A stretch of DNA of 64,000 nt from Geodermatophilus telluris (GCF_900102745.1 NZ_FMZF01000002.1:496001-560000), one strand, 5' to 3'; positions 28,259 to 39,481 are shown, counted from the stretch's first letter. Made by a program: numbers and translations. The notes: generated by a model from the letters alone, not told the origin.

Positions 28259-29137
28259 TCAGTGGTTGCGGCGGACCCCGAAGACGATGTCCTCCCAGGC
28301 CGGGACGCGGGCGCGGGGGTCCTCGTCCTCGGTCTCGCCGGGGCGCAGCACGACGGTGTCGTGCTCGGAGACGTCCTCGTCGGGCGGGGGCGTGGCGCGC
28401 CGGGCGGTGGCCGGCTCGGCGGGCGGGCCACCGCGCTCGGGGGTCGGCGCGCGCTCGGCGACGGCGCGGTCGGGGGCCGCGGCCCGGTCCGGGACGGCGG
28501 CGCTGCGGTGCAGCGGCAGACCCGGGCGCTCGGCCGGGACGCCGGGGACGACGCGCACCAGGCGGGTGCCCTCGGCGAAGTCGCGGGTGGCGGCGTCGAG
28601 CGGGCTGACCGTGCGGGCCGGCAGGTCGTAGACCCAGGCGGTGGTGCCCTCCTTGGCGCCGGCCTGCCAGGCGGCGCTGACCACCCACGTGCCGTCCTCG
28701 GCCCGGGCGGCGTCCCAGCGGACGGCGTCGAGGTCGGCGCCGAGCAGCCGCAGCCGCTCGGCGAGGAACTGCTGCAGGGCGACGCCGGGCGTCCCCTCCG
28801 ACAGCCGCACCCGGGCCTCGCGCGCCTGCTCGGCGATCCGCGAGCGCTCCTGCAGCACCGGGTGGGCGAAGCGCATGATCCGCTCGACCCGGGTGCCCGA
28901 GGCCGCGGCCACCTGCTCCGGCGTCTCGCCGGCGCGGATGCGCTGCTGGATCACCCGGGGCGACAGCGCGCTGTCGACCTCGATCTGGCCCAGCCGCCGG
29001 GTGTCACCGCGGGCGGCCGCGCGCAGCCGGTCGTCGACCGGCAGGGCGAAGCGCTCCTCCTCGCCGTCGGCCGTCTCGAGGGCGAGCAGCACGCTGCGGC
29101 CGTCGTCGGACAGGCCCACGAGGCGCAGGGTGCGCAC
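28259..29137 (-). CDS. sepH: Septation protein SepH
   Basis: A 292-residue actinobacterial cell-division protein. The N-terminal DUF3071 domain (residues 1-170) starts MRTLRLVGLSDDGRSVLLAL and contains a helix-turn-helix-like LSPRVIQQRIRAGETPEQVA. A disordered Pro/Glu/Arg-rich linker and a conserved C-terminal peptide (VPAWEDIVFGVRRN) follow. SepH binds FtsZ and promotes its polymerisation at the septum. GTG 29137 follows GGAGG. Confidence 0.93.
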   Translation of the reverse strand: MRTLRLVGLSDDGRSVLLALETADGEEERFALPVDDRLRAAARGDTRRLGQIEVDSALSPRVIQQRIRAGETPEQVAAASGTRVERIMRFAHPVLQERSRIAEQAREARVRLSEGTPGVALQQFLAERLRLLGADLDAVRWDAARAEDGTWVVSAAWQAGAKEGTTAWVYDLPARTVSPLDAATRDFAEGTRLVRVVPGVPAERPGLPLHRSAAVPDRAAAPDRAVAERAPTPERGGPPAEPATARRATPPPDEDVSEHDTVVLRPGETEDEDPRARVPAWEDIVFGVRRNH

Positions 29138-29329
29138 GGCGACCTCCTCGGACGGGCTCGCGACGGCGGGCGGGACGGGACCGGCCCGGGGGACACCGGA
29201 CCACGCGCGAGGCTATCCGCGCGCACCGGGGGCGCGCTGCACGCCGCGCCGGGTAGTGGGCGGAAGGGGCGCGCAGGGCGGCGCCGGGTGCTGCGGGGAC
29301 GGCGGCGGCCGCTCCTAGACTCGGCGTCC

Positions 29330-30580
29330 ATGCTGACCGGTCCCCGGGACGACGGCCTCGTCCGCGACGACAGCCTCGACGACGTCGAGCCCAACGAGCG
29401 CTTCCTGCCCTCCCCGGTCGACGCGGGCCAGAAGCGCCTGCCCATCGACATGGACTACGTCCAGCGCGTGATGGTCGAGCTGCTCACCATCCCCAGCCCC
29501 TCGGGCCGCACCGACCACGTCATGCAGCTCATCGGCGGGGAGCTGCGCGACCTGGGGCTGGACTTCGAGGTGACCCGCCGCGGCGCGCTGATCGCCGAGC
29601 TGCCCAGCCGCTCGCCCGGCGCCGACCGGACCGTGGTCGTGCACGCCGACACGATCGGCTGCATGGTCAGCCAGCTCAAGGACAACGGCCGGCTGGCGAT
29701 CGTCCCGGTGGGCACGCACAGCGCCCGCTTCGCCGAGGGCGCGCGGGTGACGATCTTCAGCGACGACGTCTCCGGCGACTACTGGCACACCGGCACGATC
29801 CTGCCGATCAAGGCCAGCGGGCACCGCTACGGCGACGAGGTCGACGAGCAGGGCGTGGGCTGGGACTTCGTGGAGGTCCGCGTCGACGAGGTGGTGCACA
29901 GCCGGGCCGACCTCGAGCGCCGCGGCATCCAGGTGGGCGACTTCGTCGCCATCGACGCGCAGCCGGTGATCACCGGCAGCGGGTTCGTCAACTCGCGGCA
30001 CCTCGACGACAAGGCCGGCATCGCCGCCGCGCTGGGTGCGTTCAAGGCGATCGTCGACTCCGGCATCGAGGTGCCGGTGACCGCCCACCTGCTGGTCACC
30101 ATCGCCGAGGAGGTGGGCCTGGGGGCCAGCCACGGCCTCGACGCCGACGTCGCCGAGCTGGTCTCCATCGACACCTCGGTGGTCGCGCCGGGCCAGGCGT
30201 CCTCCGAGCAGTGCGTCAACATCGCGATGCAGGACTCGACCGGGCCCTTCGACTACCACCTGACCCGGCACCTGATCGACCTGTGCCGGGTGCACGAGGT
30301 GCCGCACCGCCGCGACGTCTACAAGTACTACCGCTCGGACGCGGCCTCCGCGCTCGAGGCCGGCGCCAACACCCGCGCCGCGCTCATCGGGTTCGGCATC
30401 GACGGCAGCCACGGCAACGAGCGCACCCACCTCGACGGCATCCGCAGCACCGCCGAGCTGGTCGCGCTCTACCTGCAGACCGACCTCACCTTCCGCAGCT
30501 GGGACCGCCGTCCCACCGGCGACCTCAGCGACTTCCCGAGCACCGCCGTCCAGCCCGCCGACGGCGAGCAGGCGCGTTGA
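29330..30580 (+). CDS. M42-family peptidase of the NAGGN-associated type
   Basis: A 416-residue metallo-aminopeptidase-like protein. Metal ligands are visible in VVVHADTIG (His, Asp), SRHLDDKAG (Asp), IAEEVGLGAS (Glu pair), SIDTSVV (Asp), and SHGNERTH (His). It matches the M42 peptidase found in operons making the osmoprotectant N-acetylglutaminylglutamine amide, but no synthase genes are nearby. TAGACT (29316-29321), 8 nt before ATG 29330, suggests a leaderless transcript. Confidence 0.85.
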   Translation: MLTGPRDDGLVRDDSLDDVEPNERFLPSPVDAGQKRLPIDMDYVQRVMVELLTIPSPSGRTDHVMQLIGGELRDLGLDFEVTRRGALIAELPSRSPGADRTVVVHADTIGCMVSQLKDNGRLAIVPVGTHSARFAEGARVTIFSDDVSGDYWHTGTILPIKASGHRYGDEVDEQGVGWDFVEVRVDEVVHSRADLERRGIQVGDFVAIDAQPVITGSGFVNSRHLDDKAGIAAALGAFKAIVDSGIEVPVTAHLLVTIAEEVGLGASHGLDADVAELVSIDTSVVAPGQASSEQCVNIAMQDSTGPFDYHLTRHLIDLCRVHEVPHRRDVYKYYRSDAASALEAGANTRAALIGFGIDGSHGNERTHLDGIRSTAELVALYLQTDLTFRSWDRRPTGDLSDFPSTAVQPADGEQAR

Positions 30581-30582
30581 GC

Positions 30583-30598
30583 GAGCGGGCCCGCCCGC

Positions 30599-30600
<2 letters not shown>
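30583..30600. terminator. Bidirectional terminator hairpin
   Basis: GAGCGGGC and GCCCGCTC form a perfect 8-bp inverted repeat with a 2-nt centre, filling the gap between the convergent M42 peptidase and serC genes and touching the serC stop. No T-tract. Confidence 0.6.
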
Positions 30601-32939
<2,339 letters not shown>

Positions 32940-33098
32940 CTCGCATGCTCCTCTGCGCGCGATCCTCGTGCGCACGGGCCACGGCGCACGACTGCAGGGC
33001 GACCCTAGGCGGTGCGCCCGGGAACCAGACAGGCGGGGCTGCCACCCAGCGGAACGCCTCCCGGAGCCGGCCCGGGACGGCGGTGTCAGCATGGTCGG

Positions 33099-33746
33099 GT
33101 GCCCGACCTCTCCCGCATGCGCAGGGACTACGACCGCCCGGGCCTGCGCGAGGAGGACCTCGCGCCGACCTGGCTGGAGCAGTTCGACCGCTGGTTCCGC
33201 GACGTCGTCGCCGCCGACCTGCCCGACCCCAACGCCGTCGTGGTCGCCACCGCGGACGCCGACGGCGCACCCGACGCCCGCATCGTGCTGGTGAAGGGGT
33301 ACGACGAGGCGGGGTTCGTCTTCGGCACCAGCTACGCCTCGACCAAGGGGGCGCAGCTGGCGGCCAACCCGCGGGCGGCGCTGGTCTTCCCGTGGCACGC
33401 GCTGCAGCGCCAGGTGCGGGTGACCGGCCGGGTCGAGCGCATCGGCGACGGCGCCTCCGACGACCTGTGGGACCCCCGCCCGCGCGAGGCCCAGCTCGCC
33501 GCCGTCGCCTCGGTCCAGTCGACCGTCGTCGACTCGCGGGAGGAGCTCACCGAGCGGGTGCGGCTGCTCGACGAGGGGACGACGACGGAGAAGGTGCCCC
33601 GGCCGCCGACCTGGGGCGGCTACCGGGTGGTGCCCGAGAGCATCGAGTTCTGGCAGGGCGGCCCGGGGCGGCTGCACGACCGGCTCCGGTTCGTCCGCGA
33701 CGACGAGGAGGGCGGCGGCTGGGTGCTGCAGCGGCTGGCCCCGTGA
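33099..33746 (+). CDS. pdxH: Pyridoxamine 5'-phosphate oxidase
   Basis: A 215-residue FMN enzyme that oxidises pyridoxine or pyridoxamine phosphate to PLP. FMN and substrate residues lie in RIVLVKGYDEAGFVFGTSYA and AALVFPWHALQRQVRVTG. The C-terminal PdxH signature is YRVVPESIEFWQGGPGRLHD. GTG 33099 (VPDLSRMRRDYDRPGL) matches the family start. It overlaps the following MFS gene at a GTGA junction. PLP from this enzyme is the cofactor of the nearby SerC. Confidence 0.95.
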   Translation: MPDLSRMRRDYDRPGLREEDLAPTWLEQFDRWFRDVVAADLPDPNAVVVATADADGAPDARIVLVKGYDEAGFVFGTSYASTKGAQLAANPRAALVFPWHALQRQVRVTGRVERIGDGASDDLWDPRPREAQLAAVASVQSTVVDSREELTERVRLLDEGTTTEKVPRPPTWGGYRVVPESIEFWQGGPGRLHDRLRFVRDDEEGGGWVLQRLAP

Positions 33747-35008
33747 GGAAGGCCCCCGCTGCCTCCCGCGGCTGGGCCATCGACACCAGCCCGCTGCGCA
33801 ACCCGGCGTACCGGCGGCTGTTCTGGGGCCTGACCGCGACGATGGTCGGTCAGCAGATGACGCTGGTCGCCGTCCCGTTCCAGGTCTACGCGCTCACCCG
33901 CGACTCGCTGCTGGTCGGCGTCACCTCCGTCGTGACGCTCGTCCCGCTGGTCGTCTTCGGCCTGCTCGGCGGCGCGATCGCCGACGCGATGGACCGGCGC
34001 CGGCTCATGGTGGTCACCGGCGTGGGGTCGGCGGTGACCAGCGCGCTGCTGGCCGTGCAGGCGCTGCTGCCGGGGGGCGGCGACCTGGCGCTGCTGTGGC
34101 TGCTGGCGGCCGCCGTCTCCGGGTTCACCGCGGTCAACCAGCCCGCGCGCAGCGCCGTCATCCCCGCGCTCGTGGGCACCGAGGGGGTCCCGGCGGCCAA
34201 CGCGCTGGCCATGACCGTCCGGCAGGCCGGGGTGATCGTGGGGCCGCTGCTGGCCGGCGTGCTCATCGGCGCCGGCGACCTGTTCCTCGCCTACGCCGTC
34301 GACGCGGTCACCCTCGCCTTCGCCGTGCTGATGATCCGCGGCCTGCCGCCGCTGCCGCCGGGTGGGCGGACCGGGCCGCTGCGGCTGGGGGCGGCGCTGC
34401 GCGGGGTGGGGGAGGGGTTCGCCTTCCTGCGCACCCAGCCGGTGCTGCTGATGACCTTCGTCGTCGACGTGGTCGCGATGCTGTTCGCCTGGCCGCAGGC
34501 GGTCTTCCCCGAGCTCGCCGAGGGCCGCTACGCCGGCTCGCCCAACAGCCTGGGCTGGCTCTACGCCGGCATCTCCATCGGCGCGCTGCTCATGGGGCTG
34601 ACCTCGGGCTGGGTGTCGCGGGTCGACCGGCAGGGCGCGGTGGTGCTCGCCGCGATCGCGGTCTGGGGCGTGGCGATCATCGGTTTCGGGCTGGCGCCGA
34701 GCCTGTGGGTGGCCGTCGCCTGCCTGGCGGTGGCCGGCGCCGGGGACATGGTCAGCGCCGTGCTGCGCTCCTCCATGCTGCAGACCGCCGCGCCCGACGA
34801 GATGCGCGGGCGGATGCAGGGGGTGTTCCTCGTCGTCGTCGCCGGGGGCCCGCGGCTGGGCGACCTGCGCGCGGGCGCGGTGGCCAGCGCGGTCGGCGTC
34901 AGCGCGGCGATGGTCTCCGGCGGCGTGGTGATCGTCGTGGCGATGGTGGTCGTGGCACTGGTGGTGCCCTCGTTCCTGCGCTTCCGGGCGTCGCGCGCCC
35001 TCAGCTGA
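33743..35008 (+). CDS. MFS exporter, EntS-like
   Basis: A 421-residue, 12-helix transporter: RNPAYRRLFWGLTATMVGQQ at helix 1 and GGAIADAMDRRRLMV as motif A place it in the EntS/MFS_3 exporter group. Translation is coupled to pdxH by GTGA. The stop overlaps the convergent ohr stop by 8 bp. A link between the transporter and vitamin B6 is not established. Confidence 0.87.
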   Translation: MRKAPAASRGWAIDTSPLRNPAYRRLFWGLTATMVGQQMTLVAVPFQVYALTRDSLLVGVTSVVTLVPLVVFGLLGGAIADAMDRRRLMVVTGVGSAVTSALLAVQALLPGGGDLALLWLLAAAVSGFTAVNQPARSAVIPALVGTEGVPAANALAMTVRQAGVIVGPLLAGVLIGAGDLFLAYAVDAVTLAFAVLMIRGLPPLPPGGRTGPLRLGAALRGVGEGFAFLRTQPVLLMTFVVDVVAMLFAWPQAVFPELAEGRYAGSPNSLGWLYAGISIGALLMGLTSGWVSRVDRQGAVVLAAIAVWGVAIIGFGLAPSLWVAVACLAVAGAGDMVSAVLRSSMLQTAAPDEMRGRMQGVFLVVVAGGPRLGDLRAGAVASAVGVSAAMVSGGVVIVVAMVVVALVVPSFLRFRASRALS

Positions 35009-35435
35009 CGGGCGCGACGTGCAGCCCGACCTCGACGTTGCCCCTCGTGGCGCGGGAGTAGGGGCAGACGGTGTGCGTGCGCTCCATCAGCGCCCGCGCC
35101 TGCTCCGCGTCGAGCTGCGGCAGGTGGCCGGTGAGGTCGACGGCCAGGCCGAAGTCGCCGGGCTCGCCGCGCAGGAAGTGCACCTGCGCGGTGACCGACG
35201 AGCCGTCCAGGGCCTCCGGGGACAGCCCGAGCGGCCTGAGCGAGAAGCGCATGGCGCTGTGGAAGCAGGCCGCGAACCCGGCGGCGAACAGCTGCTCGGG
35301 GTTGGTGCCCGGGCCGCCGTCGCCGCCCATCTCGGCGGGGCGGGACAGCTGGACGTCCAGTCGGCCGTCGGAGGAGGCGACCTCCCCGGTGCGGGCGCCG
35401 GTGGCGGTGGCCTCGGCGGTGTACAGGCGGTCCAC
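35001..35435 (-). CDS. ohr: Organic hydroperoxide resistance protein (Ohr/OsmC family)
   Basis: A 144-residue thiol peroxidase that reduces organic hydroperoxides. Both redox Cys are present: FAAGFAACFHSAM and THTVCPYSRATRGNVEV, and the start VDRLYTAEATATG fits Ohr. It follows udgX after 11 bp on the same strand, so both probably share a transcript. No OhrR regulator is next to it. Confidence 0.93.
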   Translation of the reverse strand: MDRLYTAEATATGARTGEVASSDGRLDVQLSRPAEMGGDGGPGTNPEQLFAAGFAACFHSAMRFSLRPLGLSPEALDGSSVTAQVHFLRGEPGDFGLAVDLTGHLPQLDAEQARALMERTHTVCPYSRATRGNVEVGLHVAPVS

Positions 35436-35446
35436 GTCGTCCCCTC

Positions 35447-36124
35447 TCAGGCCAGGGCGCCGGCGACCACGCGCAGGTCGGCGACCAGCGCGTCGTAGGC
35501 CTTCGGGCGGTCCTCGTCGGGCACCCGCAGCACCGCGGAGGGGTGCGCGGTGGCGAGCATCCAGGTCTGCGCCGGCTCGTCCTCCTCCGGCTCGTCGACG
35601 CCGCTCTCGGCGCGGGCGACGCCGGGCGGCGTCCACGGCATGAGCTTCCCGCGCTCCTTGGTGATCCGGAACGACGGCGAGATGAGCGCCTTGGCCGCCG
35701 TCGCCCCCAGGCAGACGACCACCTCGGGCTTGAGCACCTCGAACTCCGCCTCCAGCCACGGTCGGCAGGCGCGGATGTGCTCGGCGCCGGGCGACTGGTG
35801 GATCCGCCGCTTGGGCGTCGGGGTGAACCGGAAGTGCTTGACGGCGTTGGTCACGTAGGCGTCGCGGCGCTCGATGCCGGCGTCGGCCAGCGCGCGGTCG
35901 AGCAGCCGGCCGGCCGGGCCGACGAACGGCTCGCCCTTGCGGTCCTCCTGGTCGCCGGGCTGCTCGCCGACGAACACGATCCGCGCCGTCTCCGGGCCCT
36001 CGCCGAACACCGTCTGGGTGGCCGGCTCCCACAGCTCGCAGGCCCGGCAGCCGGCCGCGGCGGCGCGCAGCCCCTCGAGCCCGACGCCCGACGGCGGGCT
36101 GGCGGGGGAGTTCTCCTGGCTCAT
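35447..36124 (-). CDS. udgX: UdgX, uracil-DNA-binding glycosylase-like protein
   Basis: A 225-residue family 4-type uracil-DNA glycosylase homologue of the UdgX branch. Motif A is GEQPGDQE (residues 53-60). Iron-sulphur Cys are at about 26, 29, 120 and 138. The UdgX-specific insert KRRIH occupies 105-109, so His109 is at the same position as in Mycobacterium smegmatis UdgX, where it forms a covalent bond with the uracil site and blocks turnover. Motif B is HPSAVLR. It starts at ATG 36124 and precedes ohr. Confidence 0.95.
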   Translation of the reverse strand: MSQENSPASPPSGVGLEGLRAAAAGCRACELWEPATQTVFGEGPETARIVFVGEQPGDQEDRKGEPFVGPAGRLLDRALADAGIERRDAYVTNAVKHFRFTPTPKRRIHQSPGAEHIRACRPWLEAEFEVLKPEVVVCLGATAAKALISPSFRITKERGKLMPWTPPGVARAESGVDEPEEDEPAQTWMLATAHPSAVLRVPDEDRPKAYDALVADLRVVAGALA

Positions 36125-36281
36125 GGACCGATGACACCCCAGGTCGGCCGGGCGCGCGAGGCGGGAGCCGCACCGTCGACGGCACACGTCTCGTTCCGGT
36201 CCCGAATCGGCTCGCATCCTGTCGGCCGGGCCGCCCGCGTCGATAGCGTGGCCGCGCACGGGGGGACGGGACGGAGGACGA

Positions 36282-37208
36282 GTGCTCGAGTTCGACGGGC
36301 TCCACAAGAGCTACGGCGACCACCACGTGCTGGAGGGTGTCGGCTTCGCCGTCGCCCCCGGCTCGATGTTCGGCTTCTGCGGCGCGAACGGCGCCGGGAA
36401 GACGACCACGATGCGGATCGCGATGGGCCTGGCCCGGCCCGACGCCGGGCAGGTGCGCTGGCGCGGGCGGCCGCTGGACGAGGAGGGCCGCCGCCGCATG
36501 GGCTACATGCCGGAGGAGCGGGGGCTGTACCCGAAGATGCGCGTCGGCGAGCAGCTGACCTGGTTCGCCCGGCTGCACGGCCTCGACGCCGCCGCGGCCG
36601 CCCGCGCGGCCGAGGAGTGGTCCGACCGCCTGGGCCTCGGCGAGCGCCGCCGCTCCCGGGTGGAGGAGCTGTCGCTGGGCAACCAGCAGCGCGTCCAGCT
36701 CGCCGCCGCGCTGGTCAGCCGCCCCGAGGTGCTCATCCTCGACGAGCCGTTCTCCGGCCTCGACCCCGTCGGCGTCGACGCGCTGGCCGACGCGCTGCTC
36801 GACCAGTGCCGCGCCGGGGTGCCGGTGGTCTTCTCCAGCCACCAGCTCGACCTCGTCGAGCGGCTGTGCGACGCCGTCGGCATCCTCGCCCGCGGCCGCA
36901 TGGTGGCCACGGGCACGGTCGACGACCTGCGCCGCCGCGGGTCGGGCGGCCTGCTGCGCGTGGTCGCACCCGACGCCGGCCCCGGCTGGGCGGCCGCCCT
37001 GCCCGGCGTGCGCGTCGTCTCCGAGCGGACCGGCGACACGCTGCTGGAGCTCGCCGACGGCGCCGACGACCAGGCGGTGCTGGCCGCCGCGCTGCGCACC
37101 GGCCGGGTCAGCCACTTCGCCCGGCGGGAGGCCACCCTGGTCGAGCTGTTCCGCGAGGCGGTCGCCGACCCCGCGCAGCGGACCGACCGCGAGGAGGTGG
37201 CGGCGTGA
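36282..37208 (+). CDS. ABC transporter ATP-binding protein (NatA-like)
   Basis: A 308-residue ATPase: Walker A GANGAGKTTT, Q-loop region MGYMPEERGLYPKM, signature ELSLGNQQRVQLAAAL, Walker B VLILDEPFSGLDP, H-loop SSHQLDLV, plus a C-terminal domain of about 90 residues (DUF4162-like). It resembles NatA of sodium exporters and pairs with the permease at 37282. GGAGG precedes GTG 36282, and TAGCGT upstream (about 36244) fits a -10. Confidence 0.92.
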   Translation: MLEFDGLHKSYGDHHVLEGVGFAVAPGSMFGFCGANGAGKTTTMRIAMGLARPDAGQVRWRGRPLDEEGRRRMGYMPEERGLYPKMRVGEQLTWFARLHGLDAAAAARAAEEWSDRLGLGERRRSRVEELSLGNQQRVQLAAALVSRPEVLILDEPFSGLDPVGVDALADALLDQCRAGVPVVFSSHQLDLVERLCDAVGILARGRMVATGTVDDLRRRGSGGLLRVVAPDAGPGWAAALPGVRVVSERTGDTLLELADGADDQAVLAAALRTGRVSHFARREATLVELFREAVADPAQRTDREEVAA

Positions 37209-37285
37209 GCGAGCTCGCGAGCTCACGAGTGGACGGAGCAGCGCCGGTCACGCGGCCGACGAGCGCCAGCGAGGAGGACGCGTGA
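37205..37285 (+). repeat. 77-bp insert encoding a 26-residue bridging ORF between coupled ABC genes
   Basis: The ATPase stop and permease start are separated by 77 bp bounded by two copies of GTGAGCG (37205 and 37282). The insert contains a perfect 14-bp palindrome, GAGCTCGCGAGCTC (37210-37223). It encodes a mini-ORF from GTG 37205 that overlaps the ATPase stop (GTGA) and ends by overlapping the permease start (GTGA). It looks like a small mobile repeat inserted at a GTGA junction with target duplication. A translated coupling peptide is the alternative. Confidence 0.5.
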
Positions 37286-38463
37286 GCGCGCCGCTGTCGA
37301 GCGGGCAGCTGGTCCGCCTGGTCGCCGCCCGGGAGGTCTCCACCCGGCTGCGCGACAAGACCTTCCTCATCAGCTCCGCGGTGATGCTGTTGATCATCCT
37401 CGGCGTCCTGGTCTTCCAGGTCGTGCTCAACTCCAGCAGCGACGAGAGCCGCATCGGCGTGGTCGGCGACCCCGGCGCCGTCGGCCCGGCGCTGGAGGCG
37501 CAGGGCGAGGCGCTCGGCCTCGAGGTCACGGTCGTCTCCCTGGACGACGACGCCGCGGCCCGCACCGCCGTCGAGGACGAGGACGTCGACGCCGCCGTGC
37601 TCGACCCCACCGGCCGCGCCCCGGAGCTGCTGGTCCGCGAGTCCGACGCCACCGTCGAGGGTGTGGTGTCCGGCGCCGTCGGCGCGGTGGCGCTGCAGCG
37701 GGTGCTCGCCGAGGCCGGCGTCGACCCCGGCGGCCTGCCGCAGGTGACCGTGACCGCGCTCGACGAGTCCTCCGCGGCGGACGGGCAGCGCACCGTCGTG
37801 GCGATCGTCGGTGTGGTGCTGCTCTACAGCCTGATCATCCTGTTCGGCCAGTTCGTCGCGCAGGGCGTGGTGGAGGAGAAGTCGAGCCGGGTGGTGGAGC
37901 TGCTGCTGGCCACGATGCGGCCCTGGCAGCTGCTCGCCGGCAAGATCCTCGGTCTCGGCGCCCTCGGCCTGGCGCAGATCACGCTCATCGCCGTCATCGG
38001 GGTCGGCGGGGCGCTGGCCCTCGACGTCGTCGACGTCCCGGGCGACCTGGTCGGCACCGTGGGCTGGGTGCTGTTCTGGTACGTCCTCGGCTACGCCCTG
38101 TTCGCCTCGCTGTTCGCCGTCGCGGCCTCGTTGGTGAGCCGGCAGGAGGACCTCGCCAGCGTCATCACCCCCACCTCGCTGGTGCTCTTCGTCGGCTTCT
38201 TCGTCGCCATCCAGGCGGCCACGAACCCCTCGGGGACGCTGGCCGTGGTGACGTCGTTCGTGCCGGGGCTCTCGCCGATGGTCATGCCGGTGCGGCAGGC
38301 GGCCGGCGAGGTGGCCCTCTGGGAGGTGGGTGTCGCCGTCGTCCTCATGGTGGTCGCCACCGTCCTGGTGGTCCGGCTGGGCGGGCGGGTCTACTCCGGC
38401 GCGCTGCTGCGGACGAGCGGCCGGACGAAGGTGCGGGAGGCGCTGCGGGCCGGGCGGGCCTGA
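37282..38463 (+). CDS. ABC transporter permease (NatB-like)
   Basis: A 393-residue permease of the NatB/ABC-2 group: first helix near residues 30-50, a large extracytoplasmic domain (about 55-170), then five helices. Signature: GVVEEKSSRVVELLLATMRPWQLLAGK. Works with the upstream ATPase to export an ion or small molecule. GTG 37282 has GAGGAGG 6 nt upstream, inside the 77-bp insert, so the insert now supplies its ribosome-binding site. Confidence 0.92.
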   Translation: MSAPLSSGQLVRLVAAREVSTRLRDKTFLISSAVMLLIILGVLVFQVVLNSSSDESRIGVVGDPGAVGPALEAQGEALGLEVTVVSLDDDAAARTAVEDEDVDAAVLDPTGRAPELLVRESDATVEGVVSGAVGAVALQRVLAEAGVDPGGLPQVTVTALDESSAADGQRTVVAIVGVVLLYSLIILFGQFVAQGVVEEKSSRVVELLLATMRPWQLLAGKILGLGALGLAQITLIAVIGVGGALALDVVDVPGDLVGTVGWVLFWYVLGYALFASLFAVAASLVSRQEDLASVITPTSLVLFVGFFVAIQAATNPSGTLAVVTSFVPGLSPMVMPVRQAAGEVALWEVGVAVVLMVVATVLVVRLGGRVYSGALLRTSGRTKVREALRAGRA

Positions 38464-38500
38464 GCGGGGGACACCCGCGCGGAGCAGCGCCGGACACGTT

Positions 38501-38516
38501 GGGGTGACCTCACCCC
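38501..38516. terminator. Short perfect hairpin between ABC permease and TPR gene
   Basis: GGGGTGA and TCACCCC form a 7-bp stem around CC, 37 bp after the permease stop and 14 bp before the next start. It could be a terminator or an operator for the downstream gene. Confidence 0.4.
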
Positions 38517-38530
38517 GACGGAGGGCGTGC

Positions 38531-39421
38531 GTGCAGGTCAGGGCCGACATCATCGGCGCCATGACGGAGGACCTGGACGCGCGCCTCTGGCGGCTGCAGG
38601 CCTCCGAGGACGCCGACGAGCTCATCGACCTCGGCTGCGACCTCGCCGACGTCGGCCGGCAGACCGACGCCGAGTGGTGCTTCCGCCGGGCCGCCGCGCT
38701 CGGCGACGCCACCGGCTACTACGACCTGGGCAACAGCCTGGCCGCGCAGCAGCGCTGGGCCGAGGCCGCCCACGCCTACGAGGTCGCGCTGGCCGGCGGC
38801 GAGCCCGACGCGTGGCGCAACCTCGGGCTGGTGCTCGAGCAGCTCGGTGACCTGGCCGGCGCCATGGCCGCCTACCGGGGCGCCGCCGAGGTCGGCGACA
38901 CCGAGGGCGGGCTGCAGCTGGCGTTCCTGCTGCGCGAGCAGGGGGAGCGGGAGGAGGCGCTGGAGGTCGCCGAGCAGCTCGCCGCCGCCGGGGACGAGGA
39001 GGCCGACGCCGTGGCGGCCTGCTGGCGGTGGTGCGCCACCCTCGACCCGGCGCTGGAGCCGCGGCTGCGGGCCGGTGCCGCGCACTTCCCGGCCGCCCGC
39101 GCCGACCTCGCCGCGCTGCTGCTGCAGACCGGCCGGGAGGAGGAGGCCCGCGCGGTGCTCGAGCGCGGCGCCAAGCTCGGCGAGCAGGTGGCCTGGCTGC
39201 CGCTGGGCAACCTCTACCGCGAGCAGCTCGGCGACGACGAGGCCGCCGAGGAGGCCTACCGGGCCGGCATCCAGGCCGGCGACGTCTACTGCCACCACAA
39301 CCTGGGCGTGCTGCTCGCCGACCGCGGCGACCTCACCGGCGCCGCGGAGGAGTTCGAGCGGGGCGCGGAGGCCGGCGACCAGCTCGCCGCCGCCGCGCTG
39401 CGGCTGCTCCAGGAGAGCTGA
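38531..39421 (+). CDS. Tetratricopeptide/Sel1-like repeat protein
   Basis: A 296-residue soluble protein made of about seven helical hairpin repeats (for example AYEVALAGGEPDAWRNLGLV and GDVYCHHNLGVLLADRGDLT), typical TPR/Sel1 scaffolds for protein-protein contacts. GTG 38531 has GGAGG 7 nt upstream; the in-frame ATG 38561 lacks a ribosome-binding site. No partner is evident from neighbours. Confidence 0.85.
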   Translation: MQVRADIIGAMTEDLDARLWRLQASEDADELIDLGCDLADVGRQTDAEWCFRRAAALGDATGYYDLGNSLAAQQRWAEAAHAYEVALAGGEPDAWRNLGLVLEQLGDLAGAMAAYRGAAEVGDTEGGLQLAFLLREQGEREEALEVAEQLAAAGDEEADAVAACWRWCATLDPALEPRLRAGAAHFPAARADLAALLLQTGREEEARAVLERGAKLGEQVAWLPLGNLYREQLGDDEAAEEAYRAGIQAGDVYCHHNLGVLLADRGDLTGAAEEFERGAEAGDQLAAAALRLLQES

Positions 39422-39425
39422 AGGA

Positions 39426-39476
39426 CCCCGCCGCCCCTCACCACTCGCAGGCTCGCGGCGGGCCCCTGCGGCGGGG
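39426..39476. terminator. Bidirectional terminator-like inverted repeat
   Basis: CCCCGCCGC (39426-39434) and GCGGCGGGG (39468-39476) flank a 33-nt loop in the gap between the convergent TPR and SMP-30 genes. The only other content of the gap is GC-rich sequence. Confidence 0.5.
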
Positions 39477-39481
39477 CCGGG

